A DNA stretch of 64,000 nucleotides from Teredinibacter purpureus (GTDB lineage: Bacteria > Pseudomonadota > Gammaproteobacteria > Pseudomonadales > Cellvibrionaceae), in NCBI RefSeq assembly GCF_014217335.1, contig NZ_CP060092.1:1567501-1631500 (forward strand). Reading direction: 5' to 3'. A program made the translations under genes and the position numbers. The stretch's first letter is position 1; the number at the start of each line of letters is the position of its first letter. The notes beneath the pieces were generated by a model. That model made no database searches, had not been told where the DNA came from, and saw only the letters and a program-made list of their open reading frames with translations. This document shows, in pieces, positions 8,231-18,926 of the stretch.

Positions 8231-9357
8231 CGCTGTAATTTTCGTGGTCGTTTGCGCTGCGGGTTGAGTTGTTGCGCCAAAGCCCAGTCGATGTGTTCGG
8301 CAACTAATGTGCTGGCAGTATTTTTTTGGCTGCGTAGCGCTTGAATAATCTCGTTTGAGTGCGGTGCGTTGCCAAGGCCTATCGCGAGGTTACGCTGCCA
8401 GCCTTCAAAGCCAATGCGGCGAATTGCCGAGCCTTCGGTATTTTTTAAAAACGTGTCTTCATTCCATAAGAAAAGCGTTAGTAAATCGCTGTTGGCTAGG
8501 CCGTGCCGTGGTTGAAAATCTTTTTCGCCGCTAGGTTGTGCGTACTTATTCCATGGGCAAATGGCTTGGCAGTCATCACAACCAAATACGCGGTTGCCCA
8601 TTACCGCGCGGTACTCTTGAGGGATTGGCCCTTTGTTTTCGATGGTTAGGTAGGCAATGCATCGGCGTGCGTCAAGCTGATAGGGCTTGGGGAATGCGGC
8701 GGTTGGGCAAACTTTAAGGCAGGCTTCGCAATCGCCGCATTTATTTTCGGCAGTAAACGTATTAGTGGGGAACGGCAGATCGGTGAATATTTCACCTAGG
8801 AAAAACCAGCTTCCCGCATACTGGTTAATGAGTAGTGTGTGTTTGCCTACCCATCCAAGGCCGGCTTTTTCGGCAAGCGGACGCTCTAGAACTGGCGCGC
8901 TATCGACGAAAGGTCGTTGATGTGCCGGTTGGTCGGGAAAAATAATACACGCTTCAGCGTTAATTTTTTCGGCCACTTTGGCGAGACGTTTTCGAATCAA
9001 CTTGTGATAATCTCGCCCTAATGCGTATCGAGAGATGTACGCTTTTTCAGGAGATTTTAAGATTTTGATCTGTTCTGTGCTATCGGGGAGATAGTCCATT
9101 CGAGCGGAAATAATACAGCGGGTGCCTTCGTGCAACTTTTCTGGTTGCTTACGCATCTCTTGCCGTTCGGCCATCCAGGCCATTGTGCCGTTGTACCCTT
9201 CGTCGAGCCACTCTTCTAGTCGCTCAGCTTCGCTCGAAAGATTGCCGTCGGATATGCCTATTTGCTGAAAACCTAGCTCTCGCGCCCAGAGTTGGATTTT
9301 TTCGGCTAGCGCGGCGAGTGCGAGCATCTGTTCTGGGGTAGGGTTATAGCCTTGCAT
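8227..9357 (-). CDS. queG: Epoxyqueuosine reductase
   Basis: QueG makes the last step of queuosine in tRNA, reducing epoxyqueuosine with cobalamin and two [4Fe-4S] clusters. The 376 residues show both cluster motifs: CGDCEACLKVCPT and CDDCQAICPWN. The N-terminal half has the cobalamin-binding region with the RYALGRDYH segment typical of the family. It is divergent from nnr, with a clear promoter facing nnr in the 93-base gap. It converges on the MFS gene with a 4-base overlap. Confidence 0.96.
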   Translation of the reverse strand: MQGYNPTPEQMLALAALAEKIQLWARELGFQQIGISDGNLSSEAERLEEWLDEGYNGTMAWMAERQEMRKQPEKLHEGTRCIISARMDYLPDSTEQIKILKSPEKAYISRYALGRDYHKLIRKRLAKVAEKINAEACIIFPDQPAHQRPFVDSAPVLERPLAEKAGLGWVGKHTLLINQYAGSWFFLGEIFTDLPFPTNTFTAENKCGDCEACLKVCPTAAFPKPYQLDARRCIAYLTIENKGPIPQEYRAVMGNRVFGCDDCQAICPWNKYAQPSGEKDFQPRHGLANSDLLTLFLWNEDTFLKNTEGSAIRRIGFEGWQRNLAIGLGNAPHSNEIIQALRSQKNTASTLVAEHIDWALAQQLNPQRKRPRKLQR

Positions 9358-9391
9358 AATGATTCAGTTCGATTGAGTGTGCGAATTGGCT

Positions 9392-9420
9392 TTGGGAGTA
9401 TGGCCAACATTCCGTATAAT
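9392..9420 (+). promoter_or_regulatory. Sigma-70 type promoter for the nnr operon
   Basis: The -35 element TTGGGA (9392-9397) and a perfect TATAAT (9415-9420) are separated by 17 bases. The start codon of nnr follows 31 bases after the -10 element. This is likely the main promoter for nnr-tsaE-amiB-mutL-miaA. Confidence 0.65.
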
Positions 9421-9450
9421 TTCGGCCACACTAATTGAGCCGAACTTGCT

Positions 9451-10980
9451 ATGAGTGATTTTACACTGCCCGACCAACTTTTTCGCGCTGAACACGTGCG
9501 CCAACTAGAAGAACTCGCGATCGATGTTACGGGTATCGCAAGTATTCAACTGATGAAGCGCGCAGGCCGCGTTGCTTTCGATGCGTTAATTCAGCGGTGG
9601 CCTAACGCCGAGTCGGTACGAATCGTTTGCGGCAGTGGTAATAATGGCGGCGACGGTTATGTTATGGCTGCGCTGGCAATGCGTAGGGAAATGGATGTAG
9701 CGGTTTTATCGCTATGCTCTCCTTCGGCCCTAACAGGGGATGCGGCTCGGGCTTATCGGTTCGCAATACAAGAAGGTGTGAGGGTTGTCGAGGTGCAAGA
9801 CTGGTCGAGCGCTTTCTTACAGGAACACACCGATATCATTGTTGATGCACTCCTTGGCACAGGCTTAAAGGGAGAGCTTCGAGCAGAGGTTAAGGCGGCA
9901 ATAGACGCTATTAATGGGATGGGGGTACCGGTTGTAGCTGTTGATATGCCATCGGGCCTAAACGGCGATACCGGTGGCACTTTGAGCGCTGTGATTGCGG
10001 CGACTTTAACGGTTACGTTTGTGGCCTGTAAGCCGGGTCTGCTAACGGGCCGGGGGCCTCAGTTGTGCGGGGAGGTGGTTTTTGATGATTTGGGCCTCAG
10101 CAAAGAAGGCAGCCAAGATGCGTTACAGGCCGCATGGTCTACCATTCAGGCCGACTGCCAAAGGGTGACTATCCACTCGACTAAGCTTCTACTGCAGGCT
10201 AGACCTGCCGATGCCCATAAAGGAATGTTTGGCCACGTGCTTGTGATTGGTGGCGACACGGGGTACGGCGGTGCTGTGACTCTCACGGCAGAAGCCTGTG
10301 CGCGTTCTGGAGCGGGGTTAACCAGTGTTGCGACACAACCAATCCATGTGAACGCTATTTTATCGCGCGTACCAGAAGCGATGGTTACCGGTGTTGCATC
10401 GGGTCAGGCATTGGAGCCGTTAATGGCTTTCCCTAGTGTTGTGGCGGTAGGGCCGGGGTTGGGGCAGTCACCATGGTCTGAACAAATGTTGCAGCAAGCC
10501 GTGCAGGCAGATTTACCTCTAGTTGTTGACGCAGACGGCTTGAATATTATGGCGCAAGGGCGAGTGTTGCCGAACGCGTATCGCGATAATTGGGTGCTAA
10601 CGCCTCACCCTGGTGAAGCCGCCAGATTGCTTGGTTGTAGTGTTGAGGTAATACAGAATAATCGATTTTTAGCTGTGAGTGAGCTGCAAAAACGTTACGG
10701 GGGGGTTGTAGTATTAAAAGGAGCCGGTACGGTAATAACCGATGGCCACCAGCTTTATCTTGCGGATGTGGGAAACCCCGGTATGGCATCGGGTGGGATG
10801 GGCGACGTTTTAGCCGGCGTTATAGCGGCGTTAATGGCTCAGGGGCTTACGGCTCTCGACGCGGCTTGCCTTGCCGTTTGTGTGCATGGTGACGCAGCCG
10901 ATTTAGCGGCCGAAGAGGGTGGTGAAAGAGGTTTGTTGGCGTCGGATTTAATCCCCTATATTCGAGAGTTATTAAATTAA
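9451..10980 (+). CDS. nnr: Bifunctional NAD(P)H-hydrate epimerase / ADP-dependent dehydratase
   Basis: Nnr repairs NADHX and NADPHX, the hydrated forms of the coenzymes. The 509 residues consist of the YjeF_N epimerase domain (about 1-215, with GSGNNGGDGY) followed by the carbohydrate-kinase-like dehydratase domain (about 235-509). The latter carries the DADGLN and GNPGMASGGMGDVLAG motifs; the Asp in GMGD is the catalytic base in the family. The stop codon TAA shares its last A with the ATG of tsaE, so the two are coupled. Confidence 0.96.
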   Translation: MSDFTLPDQLFRAEHVRQLEELAIDVTGIASIQLMKRAGRVAFDALIQRWPNAESVRIVCGSGNNGGDGYVMAALAMRREMDVAVLSLCSPSALTGDAARAYRFAIQEGVRVVEVQDWSSAFLQEHTDIIVDALLGTGLKGELRAEVKAAIDAINGMGVPVVAVDMPSGLNGDTGGTLSAVIAATLTVTFVACKPGLLTGRGPQLCGEVVFDDLGLSKEGSQDALQAAWSTIQADCQRVTIHSTKLLLQARPADAHKGMFGHVLVIGGDTGYGGAVTLTAEACARSGAGLTSVATQPIHVNAILSRVPEAMVTGVASGQALEPLMAFPSVVAVGPGLGQSPWSEQMLQQAVQADLPLVVDADGLNIMAQGRVLPNAYRDNWVLTPHPGEAARLLGCSVEVIQNNRFLAVSELQKRYGGVVVLKGAGTVITDGHQLYLADVGNPGMASGGMGDVLAGVIAALMAQGLTALDAACLAVCVHGDAADLAAEEGGERGLLASDLIPYIRELLN

Positions 10981-11462
10981 TGTCTGGTATTTCAATATCT
11001 GCGTCGATAATCTTTGACGCTTCTTTGGTCGATGAGGCTGCGACGGTAGCCGTTGGAAGGTTATTCGGCGCGCATCTGCGCGGCGGCGCTATTATCAATT
11101 TAGACGGTGTACTTGGTGCGGGTAAAACTACCTTCTGCCGTGGTATTCTCAATGCGTTTGGTTATTCAGGTGCGGTTAAGAGCCCAACTTATACTCTGGT
11201 CGAGCCGTATGAATTTGAAGATGCTTCGGTTTTTCATTTTGATTTGTATCGTTTGGGTGACCCTGAAGAATTGGAATACATGGGGATACGGGACTATTTC
11301 CAGACGCATGCCATTTGTTTAATCGAGTGGCCGACAAGAGGAGAAGGTTTTTTGCCCGCGCCAGATCTAACGGCCACCTTTACGCCGCAGGGCGAGGGCA
11401 GAGCGTTGAGTGTGTGTGCCCACACCGCACGCGGCATAAAAATCGTGCAGAGTATGGGTTAA
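10980..11462 (+). CDS. tsaE: tRNA N6-threonylcarbamoyladenosine biosynthesis ATPase
   Basis: TsaE is the ATPase partner of TsaB and TsaD in making t6A37 on ANN-decoding tRNAs. The 160 residues show the Walker A loop GVLGAGKTT, the SPTYTLVEPY segment and FHFDLYRL. These are the standard family blocks. The N-terminus has a few more residues than the E. coli protein. The gene is translationally coupled to nnr by a one-base overlap and is followed after 25 bases by amiB, as in Pseudomonas. Confidence 0.96.
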   Translation: MSGISISASIIFDASLVDEAATVAVGRLFGAHLRGGAIINLDGVLGAGKTTFCRGILNAFGYSGAVKSPTYTLVEPYEFEDASVFHFDLYRLGDPEELEYMGIRDYFQTHAICLIEWPTRGEGFLPAPDLTATFTPQGEGRALSVCAHTARGIKIVQSMG

Positions 11463-11487
11463 AATAACAATACATGAGGGCGCTGAA

Positions 11488-12843
11488 GTGGTGCTGTTGA
11501 ATACGCTGAAAGTGGAATGTGTGCCTTGGGCGCTATTGGCGTTTGTTCAGCTGCTGTTTCTATTAAGTTCTTCGGCTATGGCCGCTAATATCGATAGTGT
11601 GCGATTGTGGCGAGCGCCGGATCATACGCGATTAGTATTTGACTTAAGCGCAGCGGTAGAACACTCGGTTTTTCGGCTTAAAGAGCCTGACCGAATTGTA
11701 GTCGATATTGCAGGTTCTACGAGCAAGGTGTTGTCGAAGGATATCGATCTTTCGTCAACACCCATTAAACAGTTGCGCTTTGGTAAACACAGTAACAACT
11801 TGCGGGTTGTCTTGGATCTTAGTACTGACGTTAAGCCGCGTACGTTTATACTGGCGAAACATGGAGAAAAACCTGACCGTTTGGTTGTTGATCTTTATGA
11901 TGCGAAAACCGAAACGGTTAAAACGGTTGAACAAGTTGTTACTACTTACAGTGGACGACGCGATATTATTGTAGCGATTGACGCCGGGCACGGTGGGGAA
12001 GATCCCGGCGCATTGGGCCCTAAAAAAATCTACGAAAAAGACATTGTTTACAAAATCAGCCAGCAGTTAGAGCGCATGGTAAATGCGCAACCCGGCTATA
12101 AAGCGCACATGGTGCGTTCTGGGGATTACTACATTCCGCTGCGTGAACGCCGAAATAAAGCGAGGAGTGTGCGAGCGGATGTTTTTATTTCTATTCATGC
12201 CGATGCGTTTAAAAACCCTAAGGCGCAAGGGGCATCGGTGTTTGCATTGTCTCGCCGTGGTGCAACCTCTGAAACGGCACGATTCTTAGCATCAAAAGAA
12301 AATGAAGCCGACTTAATTGGTGGTGTAGGCGGCGTTGACCTCGAAAACATTGACGATACGTTAGCGGGTGTACTTGTCGATTTATCGATGACAGCTTCGC
12401 TAGCTAATAGTTTAGACGTGGGCGATCGCGTATTGAAAGAGGTGGGTAAAATTACGCGATTACACAAACCACATGTAGAGCAGGCTGGTTTTGCTGTGCT
12501 TAAGTCCCCTGATGTGCCTTCTATTCTGGTCGAAACGGGTTTTATCTCCAACCCTGGAGAGGCTAAAAAACTCAATACTTTTGCTCATAGAAAAAAGCTC
12601 GCTACGGCCATATTTAATGGCGTTAAGTCCTATTTTTATGAAACCCCTCCCGCAGGCTCTTTTGTGGCTTGGGAAAAAAATGGTGGTTCTAATAGCGTTG
12701 TACAGCATACGATTACTCGAGGCGACACGCTAACGGCGTTGGCAAATCGGTATAATGTGAGCGTTGCGAAGATCAAAACGGTTAATAATTTGACCGGTTC
12801 TCACATTAAAATTGGCCAAGTACTTAAGATACCGGCCTCCTAA
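11488..12843 (+). CDS. amiB: N-acetylmuramoyl-L-alanine amidase with AMIN and LysM domains
   Basis: This exported enzyme cuts the amide bond between muramic acid and the stem peptide during daughter-cell separation. The 451 residues run: signal peptide (about 1-33, ending SSAMA), AMIN localisation domain (about 35-140), Amidase_3 zinc domain (about 165-385) and a C-terminal LysM repeat (about 405-450). In the catalytic domain [11 protein letters not shown] and SIHADAF carry zinc histidines. The GTG start at 11488 has GAGGG 7 bases upstream. AmiB rather than AmiC is chosen because of the LysM tail and the place next to mutL. Confidence 0.92.
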   Translation: MVLLNTLKVECVPWALLAFVQLLFLLSSSAMAANIDSVRLWRAPDHTRLVFDLSAAVEHSVFRLKEPDRIVVDIAGSTSKVLSKDIDLSSTPIKQLRFGKHSNNLRVVLDLSTDVKPRTFILAKHGEKPDRLVVDLYDAKTETVKTVEQVVTTYSGRRDIIVAIDAGHGGEDPGALGPKKIYEKDIVYKISQQLERMVNAQPGYKAHMVRSGDYYIPLRERRNKARSVRADVFISIHADAFKNPKAQGASVFALSRRGATSETARFLASKENEADLIGGVGGVDLENIDDTLAGVLVDLSMTASLANSLDVGDRVLKEVGKITRLHKPHVEQAGFAVLKSPDVPSILVETGFISNPGEAKKLNTFAHRKKLATAIFNGVKSYFYETPPAGSFVAWEKNGGSNSVVQHTITRGDTLTALANRYNVSVAKIKTVNNLTGSHIKIGQVLKIPAS

Positions 12844-12868
12844 ATTCCCATCACAAACAGTCTTATAC

Positions 12869-14704
12869 ATGAATCATATTCAAAAACTCAGCCCGAGATT
12901 AGCTAACCAGATCGCGGCGGGAGAAGTTGTTGAGCGTCCCGCCTCCGTCATCAAAGAGCTAGTCGAAAATAGTGTGGACGCCGGTGCCCAGCAGCTGGAC
13001 GTGGAGGTGGAAAGTGGTGGTACAAAGTTAATTCGAGTGCGTGACAACGGAAAGGGCATTGCCAAGCAAGATTTACCGTTGGCGTTAAGCCGTCATGCAA
13101 CGAGTAAAATATTAAGTTTAGATGATCTAGAATCTGTCGGTACTTTGGGATTTCGCGGAGAGGCATTAGCCAGCATCAGCTCCGTTGCACGGTTAAAATT
13201 AACCAGTAATAACGGTGATAGCGATAGTGGCTGGTGCGTAGAAGCCGAAGGTCGCGATATGGATGCGGTAGTAACACCTGCTGGGCATCCACGGGGTACG
13301 TCGGTAGAGGTAAGAGACTTATTCTTTAACACGCCTGCACGCCGAAAATTTTTAAGGACAGAAAAAACAGAATATTCTCGTATTGAAGATATTATCAAAC
13401 GTTTGGCTCTTTCACGTTTTGAATTAGGGTTTTCGCTGAAAAATAATGGTCGAGTCATCCATAGCTGGCGACCGGCTCATTCGCAGTTAGAGCAAGAGCG
13501 GCGAGCTGCTCAAATTTGCGGTCCAGTCTTCATGGAAAATAGTGTGCATGTGGATATTGAACGCGCAGGTTTACGCTTATGGGGTTGGGTGGCGTTACCG
13601 ACCTTTTCGCGTAGCCAGGCTGATTTGCAGCATTTTTATGTTAACGGCCGAGCTATTCGAGACCGATTAGTGGGGCATGCGATTAAGCAAGCGTACCAAG
13701 ATGTTTTATATCATGGTCGTCATCCCGCCTTTGTACTTTATTTGGAACTCGATCCAGCCAATGTTGACGTTAATGTTCATCCAACGAAACATGAAGTACG
13801 TTTTCGTGATAATCGATTAGTTCACGACTTTCTTTTTAGAAGCCTCCATAAAGCGCTCGCAGACGTTCGTCCTGCAGCGGTCAATTCAGAGCTTATGGCG
13901 GGAGAGCCCGCACCGGTAGCACCTTTTGATAAACCTCCAGAGCAAGGAGCATTAGTGCTGGCCGGACAGAAGCCTGTTCAATTCGAATATACCTCTAGTG
14001 CGGTTGCAGAATCGGGAGGCGAATATCGGCCTCAGGCTCAGCCTCAGTATACTTCTGCTGGGAGCTATAGCGCTCCGTCGTCGCAGTCCCAAACGGTTGA
14101 TTTTAATCAGCAGGGAGAGGTTCCGCCGCTCGGGTATGCGATTGCACAGTTAAAAGGCATCTACATCTTGGCTGAGAACGAGCAGGGTATGGTTGTTGTT
14201 GATATGCATGCAGCGCATGAGCGTATTACTTACGAAAGAATGAAAACACAGCAAGAACAACAAAAAATTCAATCGCAGCCGCTACTGGTCCCGCAATCGA
14301 TGGCGGTGAGTGAAAAGGAAGCGGATAGTGCGCAGGAGTGTAATGAAGTTTTTACGCGTTTAGGCTTCGACATAGAAAGGGCAGGGCCAGAATCACTTTT
14401 AATTCGGCAGTTACCTGTTATCTTGAATCGCGCGAATGTTGAACAGTTAGTGCGGGATGTTTTATCGGATCTTATTGCTTTTGGGTCAAGTGAGCGGATC
14501 CAGCATAATATTAATGAAATTTTATCGACGATGGCGTGCCATGGTTCTGTGCGAGCAAATCGAAAGTTAAACGTTGCCGAAATGAATGCTTTATTGAGAG
14601 ATATGGAAGCAACTGAACGTAGTGGCCAGTGTAATCATGGTAGGCCTACGTGGAGTCAGCTTTCGTTAGCGCAGCTAGATAAATTATTTATGCGAGGTCA
14701 ATAG
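12869..14704 (+). CDS. mutL: DNA mismatch repair protein MutL
   Basis: MutL links MutS mismatch recognition to downstream nicking and excision. The 611 residues have the N-terminal GHKL ATPase ([27 protein letters not shown]), a low-complexity linker rich in Gln, Pro and Ser around 345-435, and the C-terminal dimerisation domain. The open frame extends back to 12812 within amiB, but ATG at 12869 gives the canonical start just before [19 protein letters not shown] did not see the DQHA(X)2E(X)4E endonuclease motif; [14 protein letters not shown] is in the equivalent place, as in MutH-type or Pseudomonas-type proteins. Confidence 0.96.
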   Translation: MNHIQKLSPRLANQIAAGEVVERPASVIKELVENSVDAGAQQLDVEVESGGTKLIRVRDNGKGIAKQDLPLALSRHATSKILSLDDLESVGTLGFRGEALASISSVARLKLTSNNGDSDSGWCVEAEGRDMDAVVTPAGHPRGTSVEVRDLFFNTPARRKFLRTEKTEYSRIEDIIKRLALSRFELGFSLKNNGRVIHSWRPAHSQLEQERRAAQICGPVFMENSVHVDIERAGLRLWGWVALPTFSRSQADLQHFYVNGRAIRDRLVGHAIKQAYQDVLYHGRHPAFVLYLELDPANVDVNVHPTKHEVRFRDNRLVHDFLFRSLHKALADVRPAAVNSELMAGEPAPVAPFDKPPEQGALVLAGQKPVQFEYTSSAVAESGGEYRPQAQPQYTSAGSYSAPSSQSQTVDFNQQGEVPPLGYAIAQLKGIYILAENEQGMVVVDMHAAHERITYERMKTQQEQQKIQSQPLLVPQSMAVSEKEADSAQECNEVFTRLGFDIERAGPESLLIRQLPVILNRANVEQLVRDVLSDLIAFGSSERIQHNINEILSTMACHGSVRANRKLNVAEMNALLRDMEATERSGQCNHGRPTWSQLSLAQLDKLFMRGQ

Positions 14705-15684
14705 TGGAGCTTGCCGAACATCCCAGCGGAAAGCCTCGTGCGATCGCGTTAATGGGACCCACTGCGTCAGGGAAAACGGATCTGGCTATAGCATTGCATG
14801 AACAGTTAGGCGCCGAAATTATTAGTGTCGACTCTGCGTTGGTTTACCGTGGTTTAGATATCGGCTCTGCTAAACCTAGCGCAGATGAGCTTGCGCGCGC
14901 GCCCCATCGTTTGATTAACATTCGGGACCCGTCCGAACCCTATTCTGCGGCAGATTTCGCAAAAGATGCGACGAAAGAAATGGCCGATATTGTTGCTCAA
15001 GGTAAAACGCCGTTATTGGTTGGTGGCACCATGCTGTATTTCAAAGCTTTGCTCGAAGGGCTTTCAACCATGCCAGCGTCAGAGCCTGCTACTCGCGCGC
15101 AGATCGAAAAAGAAGCCGCTGATTTTGGTTGGCCGTATATGCATGATCAGTTAGGGCTGGTTGATCGTGTAACGGCGGAATTGATACACCCTAACCATTC
15201 GCAGCGAATTTGCCGTGCGCTTGAAGTGTATCGGCTTTCAGGAAAACCAATAAGTGAGTTCCGTCAAGAAAACAGTGGCGGTCTCTTGCATGAGTATGAA
15301 TGGACCCAAATTGCGATTACACCTTTTGACAGAACCGTGCTTCATCAACGGATAGAATCGCGTTTTAAATTAATGCTTGAACTCGGGTTTATTTCCGAGG
15401 TCGAAACATTGTACCGTCGAGGCGATTTAAATTCGGAATTGCCCGCAATTAGAGCAGTGGGGTATCGTCAGGTATGGGATTACCTCGAGGGTAAGAGTGA
15501 CTTTTCTCACATGCGAGAGCGGGGCATTATTGCAACTCGGCAGTTGGCTAAACGACAATTAACGTGGCTACGCTCTTGGCCGAACTTAAATTGGTTATAT
15601 AGTCAGCATGAAAATGGAGAATTGTTGAGTTCTAGTGAAATTGTGATTAAAGCATTGAGAATTTTATCTCCAACCACCATATAA
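14704..15684 (+). CDS. miaA: tRNA dimethylallyltransferase
   Basis: MiaA adds a dimethylallyl group to A37 of tRNAs that read UNN codons. The 326 residues begin with the P-loop [11 protein letters not shown] and contain [18 protein letters not shown] and the [11 protein letters not shown] block. The GTG start overlaps the mutL stop by one base. In E. coli and Pseudomonas miaA is directly followed by hfq; here 264 bases separate them. That gap is AT-rich and may hold an hfq promoter (TTGATC near 15830), although I cannot fix the -10. Confidence 0.96.
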   Translation: MELAEHPSGKPRAIALMGPTASGKTDLAIALHEQLGAEIISVDSALVYRGLDIGSAKPSADELARAPHRLINIRDPSEPYSAADFAKDATKEMADIVAQGKTPLLVGGTMLYFKALLEGLSTMPASEPATRAQIEKEAADFGWPYMHDQLGLVDRVTAELIHPNHSQRICRALEVYRLSGKPISEFRQENSGGLLHEYEWTQIAITPFDRTVLHQRIESRFKLMLELGFISEVETLYRRGDLNSELPAIRAVGYRQVWDYLEGKSDFSHMRERGIIATRQLAKRQLTWLRSWPNLNWLYSQHENGELLSSSEIVIKALRILSPTTI

Positions 15685-15948
15685 TGGCGCGGAGACCTGC
15701 TTAATGACGAGTGCAGGATGTTGGGGCGAGAGATTGTGTGATTATTAACATTATCGGTAAGGAAGCCGGTTGATCGTGACATTCTAGCCCGAACGACTAT
15801 AGTCAATTTATACGCTTACACGGATACTATTGATCTTAAAACTCTATAAATGGTTATAAGCGCGAACTTGGCGTGTTAACACCCGTTTAATGTTTTTTTA
15901 TTAAGAGAACGTGACTACTTACTTTTGATCCTTACAAGGAGAATACCC

Positions 15949-16209
15949 ATGTCAAAAGGGCATAGCTTACAAGACCCTTACCTTAATGTGCTTCGTAAAG
16001 AGCGCATTCCGGTGTCCATATATTTGGTTAACGGCATCAAACTTCAGGGACAAGTTGAATCGTTTGACCAGTTTGTGGTTTTGCTTAAAAACACTGTAAG
16101 CCAAATGGTGTATAAGCACGCTATTTCTACTGTTGTCCCTTCACGCCCTGTTCGCGTGCCTATGCTAAATGCTGATGGCACTGGCGATGATCTGGATAAT
16201 GGTGAATAG
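15949..16209 (+). CDS. hfq: RNA chaperone Hfq
   Basis: Hfq forms a hexameric ring that pairs small RNAs with mRNAs. The 86 residues start [13 protein letters not shown] and contain the Sm1 and Sm2 regions, with YKHAIS in the proximal-face motif. The C-terminal tail after the core is about 20 residues, acidic ([11 protein letters not shown]) and shorter than in E. coli. ATG at 15949 is chosen because AAGGAG lies 8 bases upstream; the open frame continues to 15925 without a start of its own that fits. Confidence 0.98.
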   Translation: MSKGHSLQDPYLNVLRKERIPVSIYLVNGIKLQGQVESFDQFVVLLKNTVSQMVYKHAISTVVPSRPVRVPMLNADGTGDDLDNGE

Positions 16210-16218
16210 CTTCGAGAC

Positions 16219-16293
16219 GCTAAAAGCAGGGGAATAGACGTTGGTCTAGGTCAGCCTATTTAGCTTGGACGTATCTTAGACACTGCTTTTAGC
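16219..16293 (+). repeat. Long-range perfect inverted repeat between hfq and hflX
   Basis: GCTAAAAGCAG (16219-16229) is perfectly complementary to CTGCTTTTAGC (16283-16293), with 53 bases between. It fills most of the 106-base gap between hfq and hflX. There is no T tract after it, so it is not a plain intrinsic terminator. It could shape RNA processing or expression between the two genes. Confidence 0.6.
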
Positions 16294-16315
16294 CAACCTC
16301 ATAGCGGAGAATTAC

Positions 16316-17653
16316 TTGTTTTTTGATAGACCTGATTCTGGTGAATTAGCCATCTTGGTTCACTTGGAGCTGCCAAAGGCAGTAGCGGCTGATGATCCCA
16401 GAGAGTTTGAAGAGCTGGTATTGTCGGCGGGGGGAGATCCAGTGGAAATGCTCACTGGCGCGCGTTCTGCACCCCACTCAAAGTACTTTATTGGCACCGG
16501 TAAACTCGATGAGCTACTTCAGTTAGTGCGTGAGCACGATGCTGGGTTAGTGATATTTAATCACGAGTTGTCCCCAAGCCAAGAACGCAATATAGAGAAA
16601 GAGCTTGAATGTCGTGTGCTCGACCGCACAGGGCTTATCCTCGATATTTTTGCCCAGCGTGCGCGTACCCACGAAGGCAAGTTACAAGTTGAATTAGCTC
16701 AGCTTGAGCATATGTCCACTCGGTTGATTCGCGGCTGGACGCACCTTGAACGACAGAAAGGTGGCATCGGTTTACGTGGGCCAGGGGAAACGCAATTGGA
16801 GTCTGATCGTCGTTTGTTACGAGCGCGAATTAAGACTATCGGTAAGCGTCTTGAAAAAGTGCGAAAACAACGTGAACAAGGCCGGCGAGCAAGAAGCCGC
16901 GCTGATATCCCTACCGTCTCTCTTGTTGGTTATACCAATGCTGGTAAAAGCACGTTGTTTAATGCGATTACTGAAGCGGGTGTTTATGTTCGTGACCAAT
17001 TGTTTGCGACCTTAGACCCTACTATGCGTCGTATTAATTTACCGGATGTTGGTGGCGCAGTGCTCGCCGACACGGTGGGTTTTATTAGTAATCTACCACA
17101 CCGCTTAGTTGAATCGTTTCGCGCCACGCTAGAAGAGGCCGCTAGTGCCGATTTGTTGTTGCACGTTATCGATGCCCCGGCGGATGAGCGTTTGCATAAT
17201 ATTGAACAGGTCGATCTCGTTTTAGAAGAAATCAAAGCTCATCAAATTCCGCGTTTACTGGTCTATAACAAGATCGATTTAATGGAAGGTATGGCGCCCA
17301 GAATAGATCGCGATGATTTGGGCAAACCGGTCGCCGTTTGGCTTTCCGCTCGGGATTCCCAAGAAGACAGGGCGGGAATAGAGCTATTATTCAAAGCGAT
17401 ATCGGATTTGTTAACGGATGACATGTTCCATGAGAAAGTGAGTTTGTCCGGTGATATGGGTAGTTTACGTGCGCGGTTGCACCGGCAAAATGCAGTGCTT
17501 GGCGAATCCTATTTGCCAGACGGTCGTTGTGAAATTGAGATAAGATTGCCCCAAGTGGATCTCAAGCGTATGCTCTCGGCTGAGAACATTGATCTCCAAG
17601 ACCTTGCGGTTCAACCGCAACAAGATTCAGACGACGAGCGTCTGGCGGTCTAA
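16316..17653 (+). CDS. hflX: Ribosome-associated GTPase HflX
   Basis: HflX is a GTPase that splits stalled or stress-damaged ribosomes. The 445 residues have the N-terminal HflX domain (about 1-110), a coiled-coil rich in Arg and Lys (about 120-195), and the G domain from about 197 with GYTNAGKSTLFN, DTVGFI and NKIDLM. The GLRGPGETQLE block before the coiled coil is typical. The start is a TTG at 16316 giving MFFDRPDSGE; this matches how Pseudomonas homologues begin. A GGAG lies upstream. Confidence 0.96.
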   Translation: MFFDRPDSGELAILVHLELPKAVAADDPREFEELVLSAGGDPVEMLTGARSAPHSKYFIGTGKLDELLQLVREHDAGLVIFNHELSPSQERNIEKELECRVLDRTGLILDIFAQRARTHEGKLQVELAQLEHMSTRLIRGWTHLERQKGGIGLRGPGETQLESDRRLLRARIKTIGKRLEKVRKQREQGRRARSRADIPTVSLVGYTNAGKSTLFNAITEAGVYVRDQLFATLDPTMRRINLPDVGGAVLADTVGFISNLPHRLVESFRATLEEAASADLLLHVIDAPADERLHNIEQVDLVLEEIKAHQIPRLLVYNKIDLMEGMAPRIDRDDLGKPVAVWLSARDSQEDRAGIELLFKAISDLLTDDMFHEKVSLSGDMGSLRARLHRQNAVLGESYLPDGRCEIEIRLPQVDLKRMLSAENIDLQDLAVQPQQDSDDERLAV

Positions 17654-17775
17654 ATCTAACCTATTGACTAGCCTGTTTTTTAACTAGCGTGCTCGTTTCG
17701 CGAACGCGTACAGTTGAAAACGGCCAAATCGCCTTTATATCCTCTCAACTAATTCAAAATAATACGGAGTAACTT

Positions 17776-18924
17776 ATGGCTTGGAATGAACCGGGTGGTA
17801 ATAATAAAGACCCCTGGGGTGGCGGAAAGCGCGGCAATGATGGCCCGCCCGACCTAGATGAAGCCCTGAAAAACCTACAAAAGAAGTTGTCTGGCCTATT
17901 TGGTGGCGGCGGTAGAAGCGGTGGCGGGCAAGGCTCTGGTTTTGGTTGGTCTATGGTTGCTCTTGTTCTTATTGTTATCGCGGGAATATATATTGTTCTT
18001 GGCTCGGGTATTGTGAACGAGCAAGAGAGGGCCGTTGTATTACGCCTAGGGAATTATCATGAAACTAAAGGCCCTGGTTTTCGCTGGAACCCGCCTTTAG
18101 TGGATAAGGTTTATACCATTAATGTGACGGGTGTACGCCAGTGGACCACGTCAGAGCAAATGCTTACTAAAGATTTGAATATTGTTGATATCAAATTGTC
18201 AGTCCAGTATTTGATCAACGATGCTGAGCAATTTTTGTTGCGAGTGAAATCGCCTGAAGAAAGTTTAAAGCAAGCAACAAATAGTGCGTTAAGGCATGTG
18301 GCAGGTTCGGCTTTGATGCATGCGGTGTTAACCGAAGGTCGAGAGCAGGTTGCTTTTGATGTTCAGGATCGCTTGCAAATGTACCTTGATTCCTATGAAA
18401 CAGGAATAAGTATTGAAAAGGTGAATATCGAAGATTCTAATCCGCCTCGTGAAGTACAGGGCGCGTTCGATGAAGTGATTGAAGCGAGAGAAGATGAAGA
18501 GCGTTTTCAGAATCAGGCGCAAGCTTATGCCAACGGCGTTATTCCTGAGGCGCGTGGTGCTGCACAGCGTGTGTTAGAAGAAGCTTACGCGTATAAAGAA
18601 AAAGTCATTGCCGAAGCAGAAGGTGAGGCGAAACGTTTTGAGTATTTACTTGCCGAGTATAAAAAAGCCCCTGAAGTGACACGGCAGCGTTTGTACCTAG
18701 ATGCGGTACAACAAGTGATGAGTCTAAGTTCTAAGGTAATGGTTGATGTGGAAGGCGGTAATAACATGATGTATATACCGCTCGATAAAATTATGAGCAG
18801 TAATCGTCAGCCCGCTGGGCGAGCTATGGACGCCGTTGACATGGACACTTTGACGAATCAAGTGTTAGAGAATATTCGCCAAGAAGAGTCTGGTCTTAAT
18901 GCGCGTCGTAGGGAGGGGAGATAG
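17776..18924 (+). CDS. hflK: FtsH protease modulator HflK
   Basis: HflK and HflC form a large periplasm-facing cage around the FtsH protease. The 382 residues start with a Gly- and Asn-rich cytoplasmic tail, then one membrane segment (about 56-76), then the SPFH/band-7 domain (INEQERAVVLRLGNY-type block) and a long Ala/Glu-rich helix. The stop is 2 bases from the hflC start, whose ribosome site GGGAGG lies inside the end of hflK. The gene is 122 bases after hflX and may share its transcript. Confidence 0.96.
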   Translation: MAWNEPGGNNKDPWGGGKRGNDGPPDLDEALKNLQKKLSGLFGGGGRSGGGQGSGFGWSMVALVLIVIAGIYIVLGSGIVNEQERAVVLRLGNYHETKGPGFRWNPPLVDKVYTINVTGVRQWTTSEQMLTKDLNIVDIKLSVQYLINDAEQFLLRVKSPEESLKQATNSALRHVAGSALMHAVLTEGREQVAFDVQDRLQMYLDSYETGISIEKVNIEDSNPPREVQGAFDEVIEAREDEERFQNQAQAYANGVIPEARGAAQRVLEEAYAYKEKVIAEAEGEAKRFEYLLAEYKKAPEVTRQRLYLDAVQQVMSLSSKVMVDVEGGNNMMYIPLDKIMSSNRQPAGRAMDAVDMDTLTNQVLENIRQEESGLNARRREGR

Positions 18925-18926
18925 TT

